A stretch of 64,000 bases of DNA from Balneolaceae bacterium. GTDB lineage: Bacteria > Bacteroidota > Rhodothermia > Balneolales > Balneolaceae. The stretch is taken from positions 1,302,001 through 1,366,000 of the forward strand of contig CP051242.1 of the NCBI GenBank assembly GCA_017795005.1, read 5' to 3'. A program made the position numbers and the translations under genes. The notes beneath the pieces are model-generated. The model made no database searches, was not told the DNA's origin, and saw nothing but the letters and a program-made list of their open reading frames with translations. Shown one piece after another: positions 52,680-61,620 of the stretch; within the stretch, counting starts at the first letter, position 1, and each line of letters begins with the position of its first letter.

Positions 52680-53450
52680 TTAAATTACATTTGCTTCAGT
52701 ATCGAGAAGCTGGGCTACTTCGCGGGCAATTTCATCTGCCTCGCCTTCAAATTTCTTTCCGGCTTGTCTGGCAGGTTTCTGCTCATATGAAATTACTTTT
52801 GAAGCGGGAGATAAATCTTCTTCAGAAATTCCTAATGAAGAAAGCTCAACCACATCAATAGGTTTTCTTTTGGATGCCATGATCCCTTTTAAATTTGGAA
52901 TACGTGGTTCGTTCATGTCGTTAGAACATGTAACTGCGCAAGGTGTAGGTAGCTCAATCATTTCTTGTCCAGAGTCACCCTGTCGTTTAACCACTAAATT
53001 ATTCCCTTCAATTTCCAGTCCAACAGCGTTAGTTGCATAGGGTAGGTTGAGTTTTTCGGCCACCATGCTACCAGTCAAACCTGAATCGGTATCCTGAGAT
53101 TGTTTCCCGAGCGAAAGAATATCAAATTCTTTATCACCGAAAAAAGAAGAGAGAATAGAAGCGTAACTTGCTGAATCAAATCCCTCATCTCCGGAAGTAG
53201 AAATATGTATTCCTTTATCAGCACCCATCGCAAGTGCTTTTCGAATAGTTTCGGATGCTTTTGCCGGACCAATACAAACTACTTCTACTTCGCCACCATG
53301 TTTTTCTTTTAAAACCAGAGCTTCTTCAACAGCAGATGCGTCATATGCATTAAGCACCATTCTGTCTGCATCCATTATTAATTCGCCTTCTTTAATCTGA
53401 AATGGCGCAGCTACGTCGGGCACCATTTTTATGCATACATAAAATTTCAT
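52680..53450 (-). CDS. etfB: electron transfer flavoprotein beta subunit
   Basis: The 256-residue protein matches EtfB: the N-terminus MKFYVCIKMVPDVAAPFQ, MVLNAYDASAVEEAL, the VVCIGPAKASETIRKALAMGADKG nucleotide-binding stretch (partly quoted), and DTDSGLTGSMVAEKLNLPYAT-type segments. It pairs with EtfA and binds AMP in ordinary ETFs or a second FAD in bifurcating ones. It is first in the etfB-etfA-fixC-fixX cluster. The 122-base gap upstream holds GGAACC and GGTTCC arms 30 bases apart, a possible regulatory palindrome. Confidence 0.95.
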   Translation of the reverse strand: MKFYVCIKMVPDVAAPFQIKEGELIMDADRMVLNAYDASAVEEALVLKEKHGGEVEVVCIGPAKASETIRKALAMGADKGIHISTSGDEGFDSASYASILSSFFGDKEFDILSLGKQSQDTDSGLTGSMVAEKLNLPYATNAVGLEIEGNNLVVKRQGDSGQEMIELPTPCAVTCSNDMNEPRIPNLKGIMASKRKPIDVVELSSLGISEEDLSPASKVISYEQKPARQAGKKFEGEADEIAREVAQLLDTEANVI

Positions 53451-53484
53451 TCGCAGGTAATTTCGTCTTGATGTTTGTTCTCGT

Positions 53485-53526
53485 GGAACCGCTTTTCTGA
53501 AGCAAAGAATATACTAAAATGGTTCC
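53485..53526. promoter_or_regulatory. possible inverted-repeat site upstream of etfB
   Basis: GGAACC (53485-53490) and GGTTCC (53521-53526) are inverted copies 30 bases apart in the etfB upstream gap. Between them on the minus strand is the AT-rich TATATTCTTTG, which could be a -10/-7 region. The 6-bp arms make this tentative. Confidence 0.25.
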
Positions 53527-53572
53527 GAAGTTTTAAGGAGAATAAAGAATAATTTATTAAAGAATTTTGATC

Positions 53573-54118
53573 TTAATAAAGATTTCTACTTTCAGATTCT
53601 CTTTGTTTAACTAAAAATTCGGGAGAATAAATTGTCTTACAATTTTGGTATTCGTCACCTTGGCATATAGTATAAGTAAATCTATATAACCCTGATACTT
53701 CGTTTCCCAAAGATTCAATTCTTTCTGCCGGAAAGATAAAATGTATATTAGCTCCCCACTCCAATGAATGGTAACGAACTGATTGGGTATACAAAACTCC
53801 CCGAGGACTTGTATTGACTTTAGTCCAACTTCTTCCATTCCACTTTTGGAGATGACTATTTGGTCCACCATGTGGAGAAAATGAATAGGCATCAGAAAAG
53901 GGATTACTAAAATTTCCTGAGATTTCTTCGTTAGCGAAGTAACTTCTTTTTTGTGGTTCTAAGATAATTAGCTGAGGTAAACCTAGAGTAGGAGTTCCGG
54001 ATGCATAGGATGTATTGCTTTCGCCCGACCATTCACCTACATATTCGATATATTTGCAGCTCGAAAAACAGAAAGTTAAGCCAATTAAAGTGAGAACTAT
54101 TCTCGAAAGCAAATACAT
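53573..54118 (-). CDS. hypothetical lipoprotein with Ig-like fold
   Basis: The 181-residue protein has a lipoprotein signal (LTFCFSSCKYIEY, Cys near 21). The mature part has beta-rich segments (LIILEPQKRSYFANEEISGNF, GLYRFTYTIC) that resemble bacterial Ig-like domains of the type found in small lipoproteins. I do not recognise a specific family and give no function. It stands alone between etfB and the DUF4835 gene. Confidence 0.6.
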   Translation of the reverse strand: MYLLSRIVLTLIGLTFCFSSCKYIEYVGEWSGESNTSYASGTPTLGLPQLIILEPQKRSYFANEEISGNFSNPFSDAYSFSPHGGPNSHLQKWNGRSWTKVNTSPRGVLYTQSVRYHSLEWGANIHFIFPAERIESLGNEVSGLYRFTYTICQGDEYQNCKTIYSPEFLVKQRESESRNLY

Positions 54119-54195
54119 AACAACTTGATTAGACTCTGCTTTAAGAAAAGAAAAAGTAAAGAAGTAAAAATCACATAAGAATGTTAGAAGAATAT

Positions 54196-55125
54196 CTAAT
54201 TCTGCAATTGCTCGTACTCAAGCAGGTGCCCCTGATCAGTTTCTCGCAAAATATTGTAGGCCTGTAGTTGAATTCGGCTGTCAGCATCAATAAAAATAGA
54301 AGTAATTTCTCTGGACTTAGTATCAAAAAAAAGATCATACAGAAAGTTACTGGTAGAGCGTCTTTTGGCAGCTTGTATTTCTGTTAATGCATTTAACACC
54401 TGTTGCCTTGCTTCAACAGGACTCTGAGTAAAAGTATCAAGCCCTAATCTGTGATAGGTGTAATAAGCATTTCTAAGAGGTTCATAATTGTTACTTAACA
54501 GATCAGCTATCAACACAAAGCGGTTTCGCTGATTATTGCTATTTCGCGTCCAACCAATTGCATTTTCATTTTGAGCAAGGTCTACCACATTCTGTGCTCT
54601 GTCAAAATAAGGTGTACCACCTAAAGGTGAGAAGCTGTCAAAATCGTACCCAAGTAATAAATACATATAGTAATCAATAAAACCGGTCAGGCTTTCGAAT
54701 TGAAGATCATCATGAATAAGGCTTCTTCCTTCTGGATAAGAAAATTGCCAATTCTGATCTCCTAGTATAATAGAAGTCGTTTCAGTGATGGTATTATAAA
54801 TGGGGCGTCGAGCAGATAGTACAGTCTCAGCTGAAAATTGAAAATCCGAAGTACCGCTAGTCAGTACGATGTTAATCTGGCAATTAATTCGCTCCTGTTC
54901 GGTAAATTCAATATCAGTCCAACGAAAATCATTGATATACCCATCTAAATCTGTTCGGAGTGATTCCTTCACATACTCAAAAGAAGTCCCTTCCAGATTT
55001 GAATCATCAATAATTATTTCACAATTAAATTCCTGAGCTAAGGAACTCATTGGAATTAATATCAATGTTAATAAAACATGAAATTTCGACAAGAAAGCTT
55101 TTTTTATTGGTGTCAGATGTATCAT
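54196..55125 (-). CDS. DUF4835 family exported protein
   Basis: The start is set at ATG 55125 (MIHLTPIKKAFLSKFH), giving 309 residues with a signal peptide ending MSSLAQ. A longer frame to 55230 would run into the divergent gene. The mature N-terminus EFNCEIIIDDSNLEGTSF and the TDIEFTEQERINCQINIVL segment are the DUF4835 signature, found across Bacteroidota. The function is unknown; it is likely periplasmic or in the outer membrane. Its start is 24 bases from the divergent barrel gene. Confidence 0.85.
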   Translation of the reverse strand: MIHLTPIKKAFLSKFHVLLTLILIPMSSLAQEFNCEIIIDDSNLEGTSFEYVKESLRTDLDGYINDFRWTDIEFTEQERINCQINIVLTSGTSDFQFSAETVLSARRPIYNTITETTSIILGDQNWQFSYPEGRSLIHDDLQFESLTGFIDYYMYLLLGYDFDSFSPLGGTPYFDRAQNVVDLAQNENAIGWTRNSNNQRNRFVLIADLLSNNYEPLRNAYYTYHRLGLDTFTQSPVEARQQVLNALTEIQAAKRRSTSNFLYDLFFDTKSREITSIFIDADSRIQLQAYNILRETDQGHLLEYEQLQN

Positions 55126-55149
55126 ATTGCAGGTAGCTAATATATTCCA

Positions 55150-55974
55150 ATGATACGAATACGTTCTATTCGAAATAAAATTTCTTTTCTCATCATTTTT
55201 TGTGGGATTTCGACAGGGGTATATGCTCAATTCAGTATTGGTGCTAGAGCTATTAGTCTTGGGCAGGCTGCAACTTCTTTAGCGGACGATGAATGGTCAT
55301 TGTTCTCAAATCCTGCTTTTTTAAATTCAGAATCTATTTCTGCAGGGTTCTATGGTTTAAGAAATTACGGGTTTGCAGAAATTACCGATATGGCTGCTTA
55401 TGGAAGCATTCCTACTTCATTCGGAACCGGCGCTTTGGGTATTCACAGATATGGCGATAACCTATACAATGAAACACGAGTCCGTCTTGGTTATAAAAAC
55501 GAGTGGCAGCAACTTCACTTCGGTGTAGTAGTGAATTACAATCACATTTCATTTGGAGGACCTTACGGGTCGGGAGGAGCATTTGGGATTGATCTTGGGA
55601 TAGCCACTCAGGTTTTAGATCAGCTTTGGATCGCAGCAAAAACGACCAATTTAAATCAGCCTGCTTATTCTTTTTCATCTGGTAACGAGGATTTAGCCAG
55701 AGAGTTAAGTATAGGTTTTAATTATACTCTTGAGGAAACAGCATTATTTGTGATGGATGTTGTAAAAGACGTTCGTTTTCCTGTTTCTTACCGCGGTGGC
55801 TTAGAAGTAAGTATCATTGATGAGCTAAAAGGAAGAGTTGGAGTTACTACGGAACCATTAACGTATTCTTTTGGACTTGGATACGGGAAAGATTTTTGGG
55901 ATATAAATCTTGCAGTCCAGCAGCATCACTTATTAGGACTTAGTCCAGGCTTTGATTTATTATTTAAGTTTTAA
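55150..55974 (+). CDS. PorV/FadL-like outer-membrane barrel protein
   Basis: The 274-residue protein (signal about 1-25) starts its mature part with FSIGARAISLGQAATSLADDEWSLFSNPAFL. This N-terminal motif (short spans quoted: GARAISLGQA, NPAFL) is shared with PorV-type barrels of the FadL superfamily. It ends GFDLLFKF, a typical C-terminal beta strand. It may have a PorQ/PorV-like role in surface protein handling, or be an unrelated barrel. The HhH gene starts 3 bases downstream, indicating an operon. Confidence 0.75.
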   Translation: MIRIRSIRNKISFLIIFCGISTGVYAQFSIGARAISLGQAATSLADDEWSLFSNPAFLNSESISAGFYGLRNYGFAEITDMAAYGSIPTSFGTGALGIHRYGDNLYNETRVRLGYKNEWQQLHFGVVVNYNHISFGGPYGSGGAFGIDLGIATQVLDQLWIAAKTTNLNQPAYSFSSGNEDLARELSIGFNYTLEETALFVMDVVKDVRFPVSYRGGLEVSIIDELKGRVGVTTEPLTYSFGLGYGKDFWDINLAVQQHHLLGLSPGFDLLFKF

Positions 55975-55976
55975 TT

Positions 55977-58028
55977 ATGAAGTGGTTCTGGAGAATTATA
56001 TTGCTCTATTTGATTTGGTTAATTCCAATTCAAACGCTGTCCCAGGATACAACAAAAACAGAAGTAGAACGACAGCTTGAAGAAGCTTTTGAAGAACTCG
56101 ATACTGAAGAATCCGGACTTACCGGTGAACAGCTTACTGAGTTTTTGGAAAATTTGGCTGCCAATCCGATTAATATTAATTCTGCAGGAGTAAGTGAGTT
56201 ACTTCAGGTTCCGGGATTTAATTTATTAATCGCACGAGCTGTAATTGACTATCGTAAGACTAAACCATTCGAGTCGGTTACAGAAATTCAGGAGGTTCGG
56301 GGTGTTGGGGCAGCTACTTTCCAGCGAATGCGTCCTTACATAACAGTCGGGGGCTTAAACGATCGAATAAGAAATTTCTATACAAGTCCAGGATATTGGC
56401 TATCGGGAAATAAGTTGGAAATAATTTCCAGGTATCAACAAAATATTGAAGAACAGGAAGGATTTATCAGAGCTGATTCTTTGGGAGGTTATTTAGGGAA
56501 CCCGGTTAAATACTATCAGCGTCTCAGGATGCAAAGTGAACATCTTTCCATTAATCTGACACAAGAAAAAGATGCTGGAGAAGAATTGGATGGACTTACC
56601 GGATTCGATTATAATTCATGGCATATTGCTCTCACAAATAATGGAAAGTTAAAAAGTTTAGTTATTGGAGATTATAGCCTTAGCTTTGGTCAAGGGCTTG
56701 TTATTTGGACTGGAGGTGCATTTGGTAAGGGACGTGAAGTAACAGGAACAATAAGTAAAAATGAGAGAGGGTTACGACCATATGGATCTGCACAGGAAAC
56801 CGATTTCTTTAAAGGTATAGCGGCATCATATGGGGAACAAGTAGAAGTCACTTTTTTTTATTCAGACAGAGCAAGATCAGCTTCAATAATTGAAGGTGAT
56901 ACAACAAGGTTTCCATCTTCAAGTGGTTTTCATAGGACACAATCTGAATTAGATAGAAGAAATAATATTACTCAGCGGACTTTGGGAGGCAGAATTAAAA
57001 CAGATACGCCTTTGGGCTTATTTGGGTTGACAGGATATACCAGCGAGTTTGATTCATATATAGCAAAAGGAACTTCATTAAGTGATTTGTATGCTTTCGA
57101 AGGCAGATCAAATTCGGTATTCGGTCTGGACTATCGGGGACTGATTGGGAGTTCTCTCGTTTTTGGTGAATTAGCCCGAAGTGAAAACGGGGGAATGGGA
57201 GGTGTTGCTGGTATTGAGGCACCGCTTGGCTTCAATACTGATTTGGCACTTTTATACAGGAATTATCAAAAAGATTTTCAGTCTTTTTTGGGAACGGGGT
57301 TTGGAGAAACATCAGGTGACCCGAATAATGAATCCGGATTATATATAGGAGTAAGCCATCTTCTTCCAAACGGTTTTTCAGTAAGTGGATATATAGATCA
57401 ATATCGGTTTGAAGCTCCAAGATCAGGTACTACTCAATCTACGGATGGATACGATGTTTTGGGATTAATAGAAGGAAGTATTTCAAAAAATCTTGATGCA
57501 TATATTTTGATTCGTAACGAAATCAAGGATGATGAATATGTTATACAAACCGAGTCAGGAAGAGAGCAGAGGATTCTTGGAAAAGAAAAAAGAGCAAGTT
57601 TAAGGGTACAAACTGAATATCAATTGAACAGAAGGGTTAGATTAAGGTCTCGGGGTGAGTTAGTGAGGTATCAAAGTCCGGGGGAGAATTGGGAAACAGG
57701 TTTTTTAATGTATCAGGATTTGAGACTTAGGCTCTCAGAAAAGCTTCAATTAGATACCAGAGTTTCACTTTTTGATACAGATAGTTTTGATACAAGAGTG
57801 TACCAATTTGAAAGCGACCTCCTTTATGTTTTATCTAACGTTGCGTTAAGTGGCAGGGGAGAGCGGTTGTATGGAGTATTGAAATATGATGCTTCAGAGT
57901 GGCTTGAATTCTGGGTGAAATATTCAGTAACTACAATTGAAGATGTTCAAACTCTAAGTAGTGGATTGGGGGAAATTCGAGGAAATAAAAGAAGCTTTTT
58001 AGGAATTCAAGGGAGAATCAGGTTCTAG
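55977..58028 (+). CDS. outer-membrane barrel protein with N-terminal helix-hairpin-helix domain
   Basis: The 683-residue protein has a signal peptide (about 1-22) and a ComEA-like HhH pair (about 68-135: ININSAGVSELLQVPGF, AVIDYRKTKPFESV, VRGVGAATFQRMRP). A long beta-barrel-like region follows (about 150-683), ending GIQGRIRF. The HhH motif usually binds DNA without sequence preference. With export and a barrel, the protein could bind or take up DNA at the cell surface, but this is inference. It is co-directional with the barrel gene 3 bases upstream. Confidence 0.8.
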   Translation: MKWFWRIILLYLIWLIPIQTLSQDTTKTEVERQLEEAFEELDTEESGLTGEQLTEFLENLAANPININSAGVSELLQVPGFNLLIARAVIDYRKTKPFESVTEIQEVRGVGAATFQRMRPYITVGGLNDRIRNFYTSPGYWLSGNKLEIISRYQQNIEEQEGFIRADSLGGYLGNPVKYYQRLRMQSEHLSINLTQEKDAGEELDGLTGFDYNSWHIALTNNGKLKSLVIGDYSLSFGQGLVIWTGGAFGKGREVTGTISKNERGLRPYGSAQETDFFKGIAASYGEQVEVTFFYSDRARSASIIEGDTTRFPSSSGFHRTQSELDRRNNITQRTLGGRIKTDTPLGLFGLTGYTSEFDSYIAKGTSLSDLYAFEGRSNSVFGLDYRGLIGSSLVFGELARSENGGMGGVAGIEAPLGFNTDLALLYRNYQKDFQSFLGTGFGETSGDPNNESGLYIGVSHLLPNGFSVSGYIDQYRFEAPRSGTTQSTDGYDVLGLIEGSISKNLDAYILIRNEIKDDEYVIQTESGREQRILGKEKRASLRVQTEYQLNRRVRLRSRGELVRYQSPGENWETGFLMYQDLRLRLSEKLQLDTRVSLFDTDSFDTRVYQFESDLLYVLSNVALSGRGERLYGVLKYDASEWLEFWVKYSVTTIEDVQTLSSGLGEIRGNKRSFLGIQGRIRF

Positions 58029-58095
58029 CTAAAACTGTTAATTTAGAACTCATAACTAATCACTATATTCAGCCGAATTTTAAAATTATTCTCAC

Positions 58096-59865
58096 ATGAC
58101 GTTTGAAGGCTGGTCAGTAATAGCTGTTATCATTACGTGTTTGGTTTTGCTTATAACTACCAATCTATCTGTGGATATGGTGCTTCTTGCAGGGCTTGCA
58201 TTATTGTTAGTAGCAGGGATTGTTGAACCAGAAGCTGCACTATCGGGTTTTTCAAATGAAGGTATGCTCACGGTTGCTGCACTTTATGTAGTTGCAGCCG
58301 GCCTTAAGGAAACAGGTGCCATTCGATACATCACACAAAAAGTTATGGGAGATGTAAAAACGGTTCGTGGAGCTCAAACTAGAATCATGCTTCCGGTAAT
58401 GGTAATGAGTGCTTTTTTAAACAATACACCTATCGTAGCATCTTTTATTCCTGCTCTTGAACACTGGAGTAAAAGAACCAGAATACCGGTTTCAAAAATT
58501 CTTATTCCTCTTAGCTATGCTGCTATTTTAGGTGGTACTTGTACTTTAATAGGAACAAGTACGAACCTAATTCTAAATGGACTATTAATTGAAGAAGGAA
58601 GTACCCGGGCTCTGGGTTTATTTGAACCAGCATGGATAGGAGTTCCTTGTGCCATAGCTGGCTTTATTTATCTCTTTTTATTTGGAGATAAACTTTTACC
58701 CTCTCGAGGAGAAGCCTTCGAAAGTTTTAAAGATCCGAGGGAGTACACCATAGAAATGACGGTGCCTAAAGGAAGTCCTTTGGCAAGACAAAGTATTCAG
58801 GATGCAGGTCTTCGGCAATTACCGGGCCTTTACCTTGTAGAAATATTCAGGGATAAAAAAGCACTTCCAGCAGTTGGTCCGGATCAAAGGCTTAGAGAAG
58901 AGGATAGGTTAATATTTGCCGGAGTTGTAGATTCAATAGTTGATTTGCAAAATATTCAGGGACTTGTTCCTGCTACTAATCAGATTTTTAAAATTGATAC
59001 TCCAAAAAATGATCGTGTTTTATTTGAAGCTGTAGTTTCATCTTCCAATCCAATTAAAGGAAGAACCATTAAAGAAGGAAAATTTCGCGATCGCTATAAT
59101 GCAGTGGTTTTAGCAGTTTCGAGAAGCGGGGAACGACTAAAAGAAAAAATAGGGGATATTGAATTACAAACGGGAGATACTCTTCTAATTGAAGCAAAAA
59201 AATCTTTTCAGAGAAGGTATCGAAACTCAAACGATTTCTTCCTGATCAGCTCTATCGAAGATGTTCAATCTACTAATTATGAAAAATCCGGTATTGCTCT
59301 TTTTATCCTTTTTGGGATGGTGGGGTTAGCAGGCTTTGGTTTTCTAACAATGCTGCAGGCAGCTTTTTTAGCAGCTGCATTAATGATAGTAAGTAAAGCC
59401 ATTCGGTACACTGTTGGAATTGAAACAGTGGACTGGCGGGTATTAATAGCAATTGCCGCATCTTTGGGGATAGGGAATGCTCTTATGACAACAGGTGTGG
59501 CTACTCATTTGGCAGATTTTATGCTTAATTCGGCCAGTAGAAGCCCGATGTTAGCATTAATAATCACCTATTTGATTACCTGGATTTTAACGGAATTAAT
59601 TACAAATAATGCCGCTGCAGTTTTGGTTTTTCCAATAGCACTTTCAATTGCTGAATCTTTAGGAATAAACTTCATTCCTTTTGCACTAGTAATAATTATG
59701 GCAGCTTCGGCAAGTTTTTCAACACCTGTTGGATATCAGACAAATCTAATGATATATGGACCAGGTAGTTACAGATATACAGACTATATTAAAATTGGTC
59801 TTCCATTAAATTTTATTGTAGCTATTCTAACGGTTCTAATCGTACCAAAAATCTGGAGCTTTTAA
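58096..59865 (+). CDS. SLC13 family permease with RCK (TrkA_C) domains
   Basis: The 589-residue protein has two groups of transmembrane helices (about 1-215 and 400-589) around two TrkA_C domains (about 220-285 and 300-380). FLNNTPIVASFIPAL and GTSTNLILNG are the sodium/anion symporter motifs, and the second half has NNAAAVLVFPIAL. SLC13/DASS transporters carry sulfate or dicarboxylates with Na+. The cytoplasmic RCK domains suggest ligand control. The adjacent cysQ, cysD and cysNC make sulfate the likely substrate. Confidence 0.88.
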   Translation: MTFEGWSVIAVIITCLVLLITTNLSVDMVLLAGLALLLVAGIVEPEAALSGFSNEGMLTVAALYVVAAGLKETGAIRYITQKVMGDVKTVRGAQTRIMLPVMVMSAFLNNTPIVASFIPALEHWSKRTRIPVSKILIPLSYAAILGGTCTLIGTSTNLILNGLLIEEGSTRALGLFEPAWIGVPCAIAGFIYLFLFGDKLLPSRGEAFESFKDPREYTIEMTVPKGSPLARQSIQDAGLRQLPGLYLVEIFRDKKALPAVGPDQRLREEDRLIFAGVVDSIVDLQNIQGLVPATNQIFKIDTPKNDRVLFEAVVSSSNPIKGRTIKEGKFRDRYNAVVLAVSRSGERLKEKIGDIELQTGDTLLIEAKKSFQRRYRNSNDFFLISSIEDVQSTNYEKSGIALFILFGMVGLAGFGFLTMLQAAFLAAALMIVSKAIRYTVGIETVDWRVLIAIAASLGIGNALMTTGVATHLADFMLNSASRSPMLALIITYLITWILTELITNNAAAVLVFPIALSIAESLGINFIPFALVIIMAASASFSTPVGYQTNLMIYGPGSYRYTDYIKIGLPLNFIVAILTVLIVPKIWSF

Positions 59866-59876
59866 CTACGAATTTA

Positions 59877-60650
59877 ATGCTTAATACTGTTATTGATCTT
59901 GCAAAAAAAGCTGGTTTAGCAACGTTAGAATTTTATACAGAGGATGTTGACATCATATCAAAAGAAGATAACTCACCACTGACTAAAGCTGACTTGGCTT
60001 CTCATCATATCATTGTAGAAGGTCTGAAAAAGTTAACTCCGAGTATCCCGATAATATCTGAGGAATCAGGAGTTCCTGATTATGATATTAGAAAACAATG
60101 GCAAAAATTTTGGATGGTAGATCCATTAGATGGAACAAAAGAATTTATCAAAAGAAACGATGAGTTTACTGTAAATATAGCTTTAATTGAGGATGGTGTT
60201 CCTATTCTAGGAGTTGTATATGCACCCGCTCTGGATTTACTGTATTATGGAAAGAAAGGTCTGGGTTCTTTTAAAAAATCTATAGAATCTGATGTAATTC
60301 AGTTAGATAGTAAAGCTTTTAAAAAACCGGGAAAAGCCAGGATAGTTGTCAGCCGGTCGCATGGAAATGATTCTACCGCTAAGAAACTAGACTCTATTGG
60401 AATTAAAGTGACAGAGGAAGTGCCGTCAGGTAGTTCAATTAAGTTTTGCTTGGTTGCAGAAGGTAAAGCCGATATTTATCCAAGATTAGGGCCAACCATG
60501 GAATGGGATACAGCAGCAGCAGATGCCGTTTACAGATATTCTTTAAAAAATGGGATAAAGCCATCTCCATTGATTTACAATAAAGAAAACCTATTAAATC
60601 CATATTTTATCCTTGGATTAGACGAAAATATAGACATGGGAATATTTTGA
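59877..60650 (+). CDS. cysQ: 3'(2'),5'-bisphosphate nucleotidase
   Basis: The 257-residue protein has the inositol-monophosphatase-family motifs: SEESGVPDY (about 61-69), DPLDGTKEFIKR (about 82-93), and MEWDTAAADAV near 208-218. CysQ hydrolyses PAP to AMP, or PAPS to APS, preventing toxic PAP build-up after sulfotransfer. It sits 11 bases after the transporter and 1 base before cysD, so it belongs to the sulfate-activation operon. The catalytic metal site is complete. Confidence 0.95.
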   Translation: MLNTVIDLAKKAGLATLEFYTEDVDIISKEDNSPLTKADLASHHIIVEGLKKLTPSIPIISEESGVPDYDIRKQWQKFWMVDPLDGTKEFIKRNDEFTVNIALIEDGVPILGVVYAPALDLLYYGKKGLGSFKKSIESDVIQLDSKAFKKPGKARIVVSRSHGNDSTAKKLDSIGIKVTEEVPSGSSIKFCLVAEGKADIYPRLGPTMEWDTAAADAVYRYSLKNGIKPSPLIYNKENLLNPYFILGLDENIDMGIF

Positions 60651-60651
60651 C

Positions 60652-61560
60652 ATGACTTCTTTAAAGAAACACTCTCATCTTAAGCATCTAGAAGATGAGG
60701 CTATATATATAATGAGAGAAGTAGCAGCTCAGTTTGATCGCCCTGTACTTCTTTTTTCTGGTGGTAAAGATTCTATAGTGATGTTTCATTTAGCTCTAAA
60801 AGCCTTTTATCCAGGTAAAGTCCCTTTTCCGCTAATGCATGTAGATACCGGCCATAATTTTCCTGAGACAATTGAATTCCGAGATCAGCTTGTTGAAAAG
60901 TATGGAGTGGAATTGATTGTAGGGAGTGTTCAGGAATCCATTGATAATGGCAGGGTTGAAGAAGAAACTGGACCCGACGCAAGCAGGAATGCACTTCAAA
61001 CGGTAACATTACTCGATACTTTAAAAAAACATCAGGTAGATGCAGCTTTAGGGGGCGGGAGAAGGGATGAAGAAAAAGCTCGGGCAAAAGAACGATTTTT
61101 CTCACATCGTGATGTATTTGGACAATGGGATCCTAAGAATCAGCGACCTGAGCTTTGGAATCTGTACAATGGTCGAAAAAAACCAGGCGAGAACTTCAGA
61201 GTATTTCCAATTAGTAACTGGACGGAAATGGATGTATGGCAGTATATTGCTCAGGAAGAGATAGAAATACCTTCTATTTATTTTGCTCATGAACGAAAAG
61301 TATTTAATCGTCGGGGAGTGTGGCTTGCAGATACTGAATTTGTAAATAAAATGAATGATGAGGAAGTAGAAACCCGAACAGTACGGTTCAGAACTATTGG
61401 TGATGCAACCTGCACCGGCGCAGTGGAATCTGAAGCATCAAACCTTGAAGACATTATTCAGGAAGTTGCTTCTGCCCGAGAAACGGAAAGGGGTACTCGC
61501 CACGATGACAAAAGAAGTGAAACGGCAATGGAAGACCGCAAAAAGCAGGGATACTTTTAA
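60652..61560 (+). CDS. cysD: sulfate adenylyltransferase subunit 2
   Basis: The 302-residue protein has the PP-loop LFSGGKDSIVM (about 35-45), HVDTGHNFPET (about 64-74), GGGRRDEEKARAKERFFS and a C-terminal RHDDKRSETAMEDRKKQGYF region. This matches CysD. With CysN it makes APS from ATP and sulfate using GTP hydrolysis. The gene follows cysQ almost without gap and precedes cysNC by 60 bases. Confidence 0.96.
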   Translation: MTSLKKHSHLKHLEDEAIYIMREVAAQFDRPVLLFSGGKDSIVMFHLALKAFYPGKVPFPLMHVDTGHNFPETIEFRDQLVEKYGVELIVGSVQESIDNGRVEEETGPDASRNALQTVTLLDTLKKHQVDAALGGGRRDEEKARAKERFFSHRDVFGQWDPKNQRPELWNLYNGRKKPGENFRVFPISNWTEMDVWQYIAQEEIEIPSIYFAHERKVFNRRGVWLADTEFVNKMNDEEVETRTVRFRTIGDATCTGAVESEASNLEDIIQEVASARETERGTRHDDKRSETAMEDRKKQGYF

Positions 61561-61581
61561 TTAAAATTATGAACTATCAAT

Positions 61582-61604
61582 TTTGAATTGATTATTAATT
61601 CAAA
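61582..61604. repeat. AT-rich inverted repeat between cysD and cysNC
   Basis: TTTGAATT (61582-61589) pairs with AATTCAAA (61597-61604) around GATTATT. Similar TTTGAA/TTCAAA words recur on both sides. It is another word-like spacer, without T-run. Confidence 0.55.
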
Positions 61605-61620
61605 GTTCAAAATTAATGAA

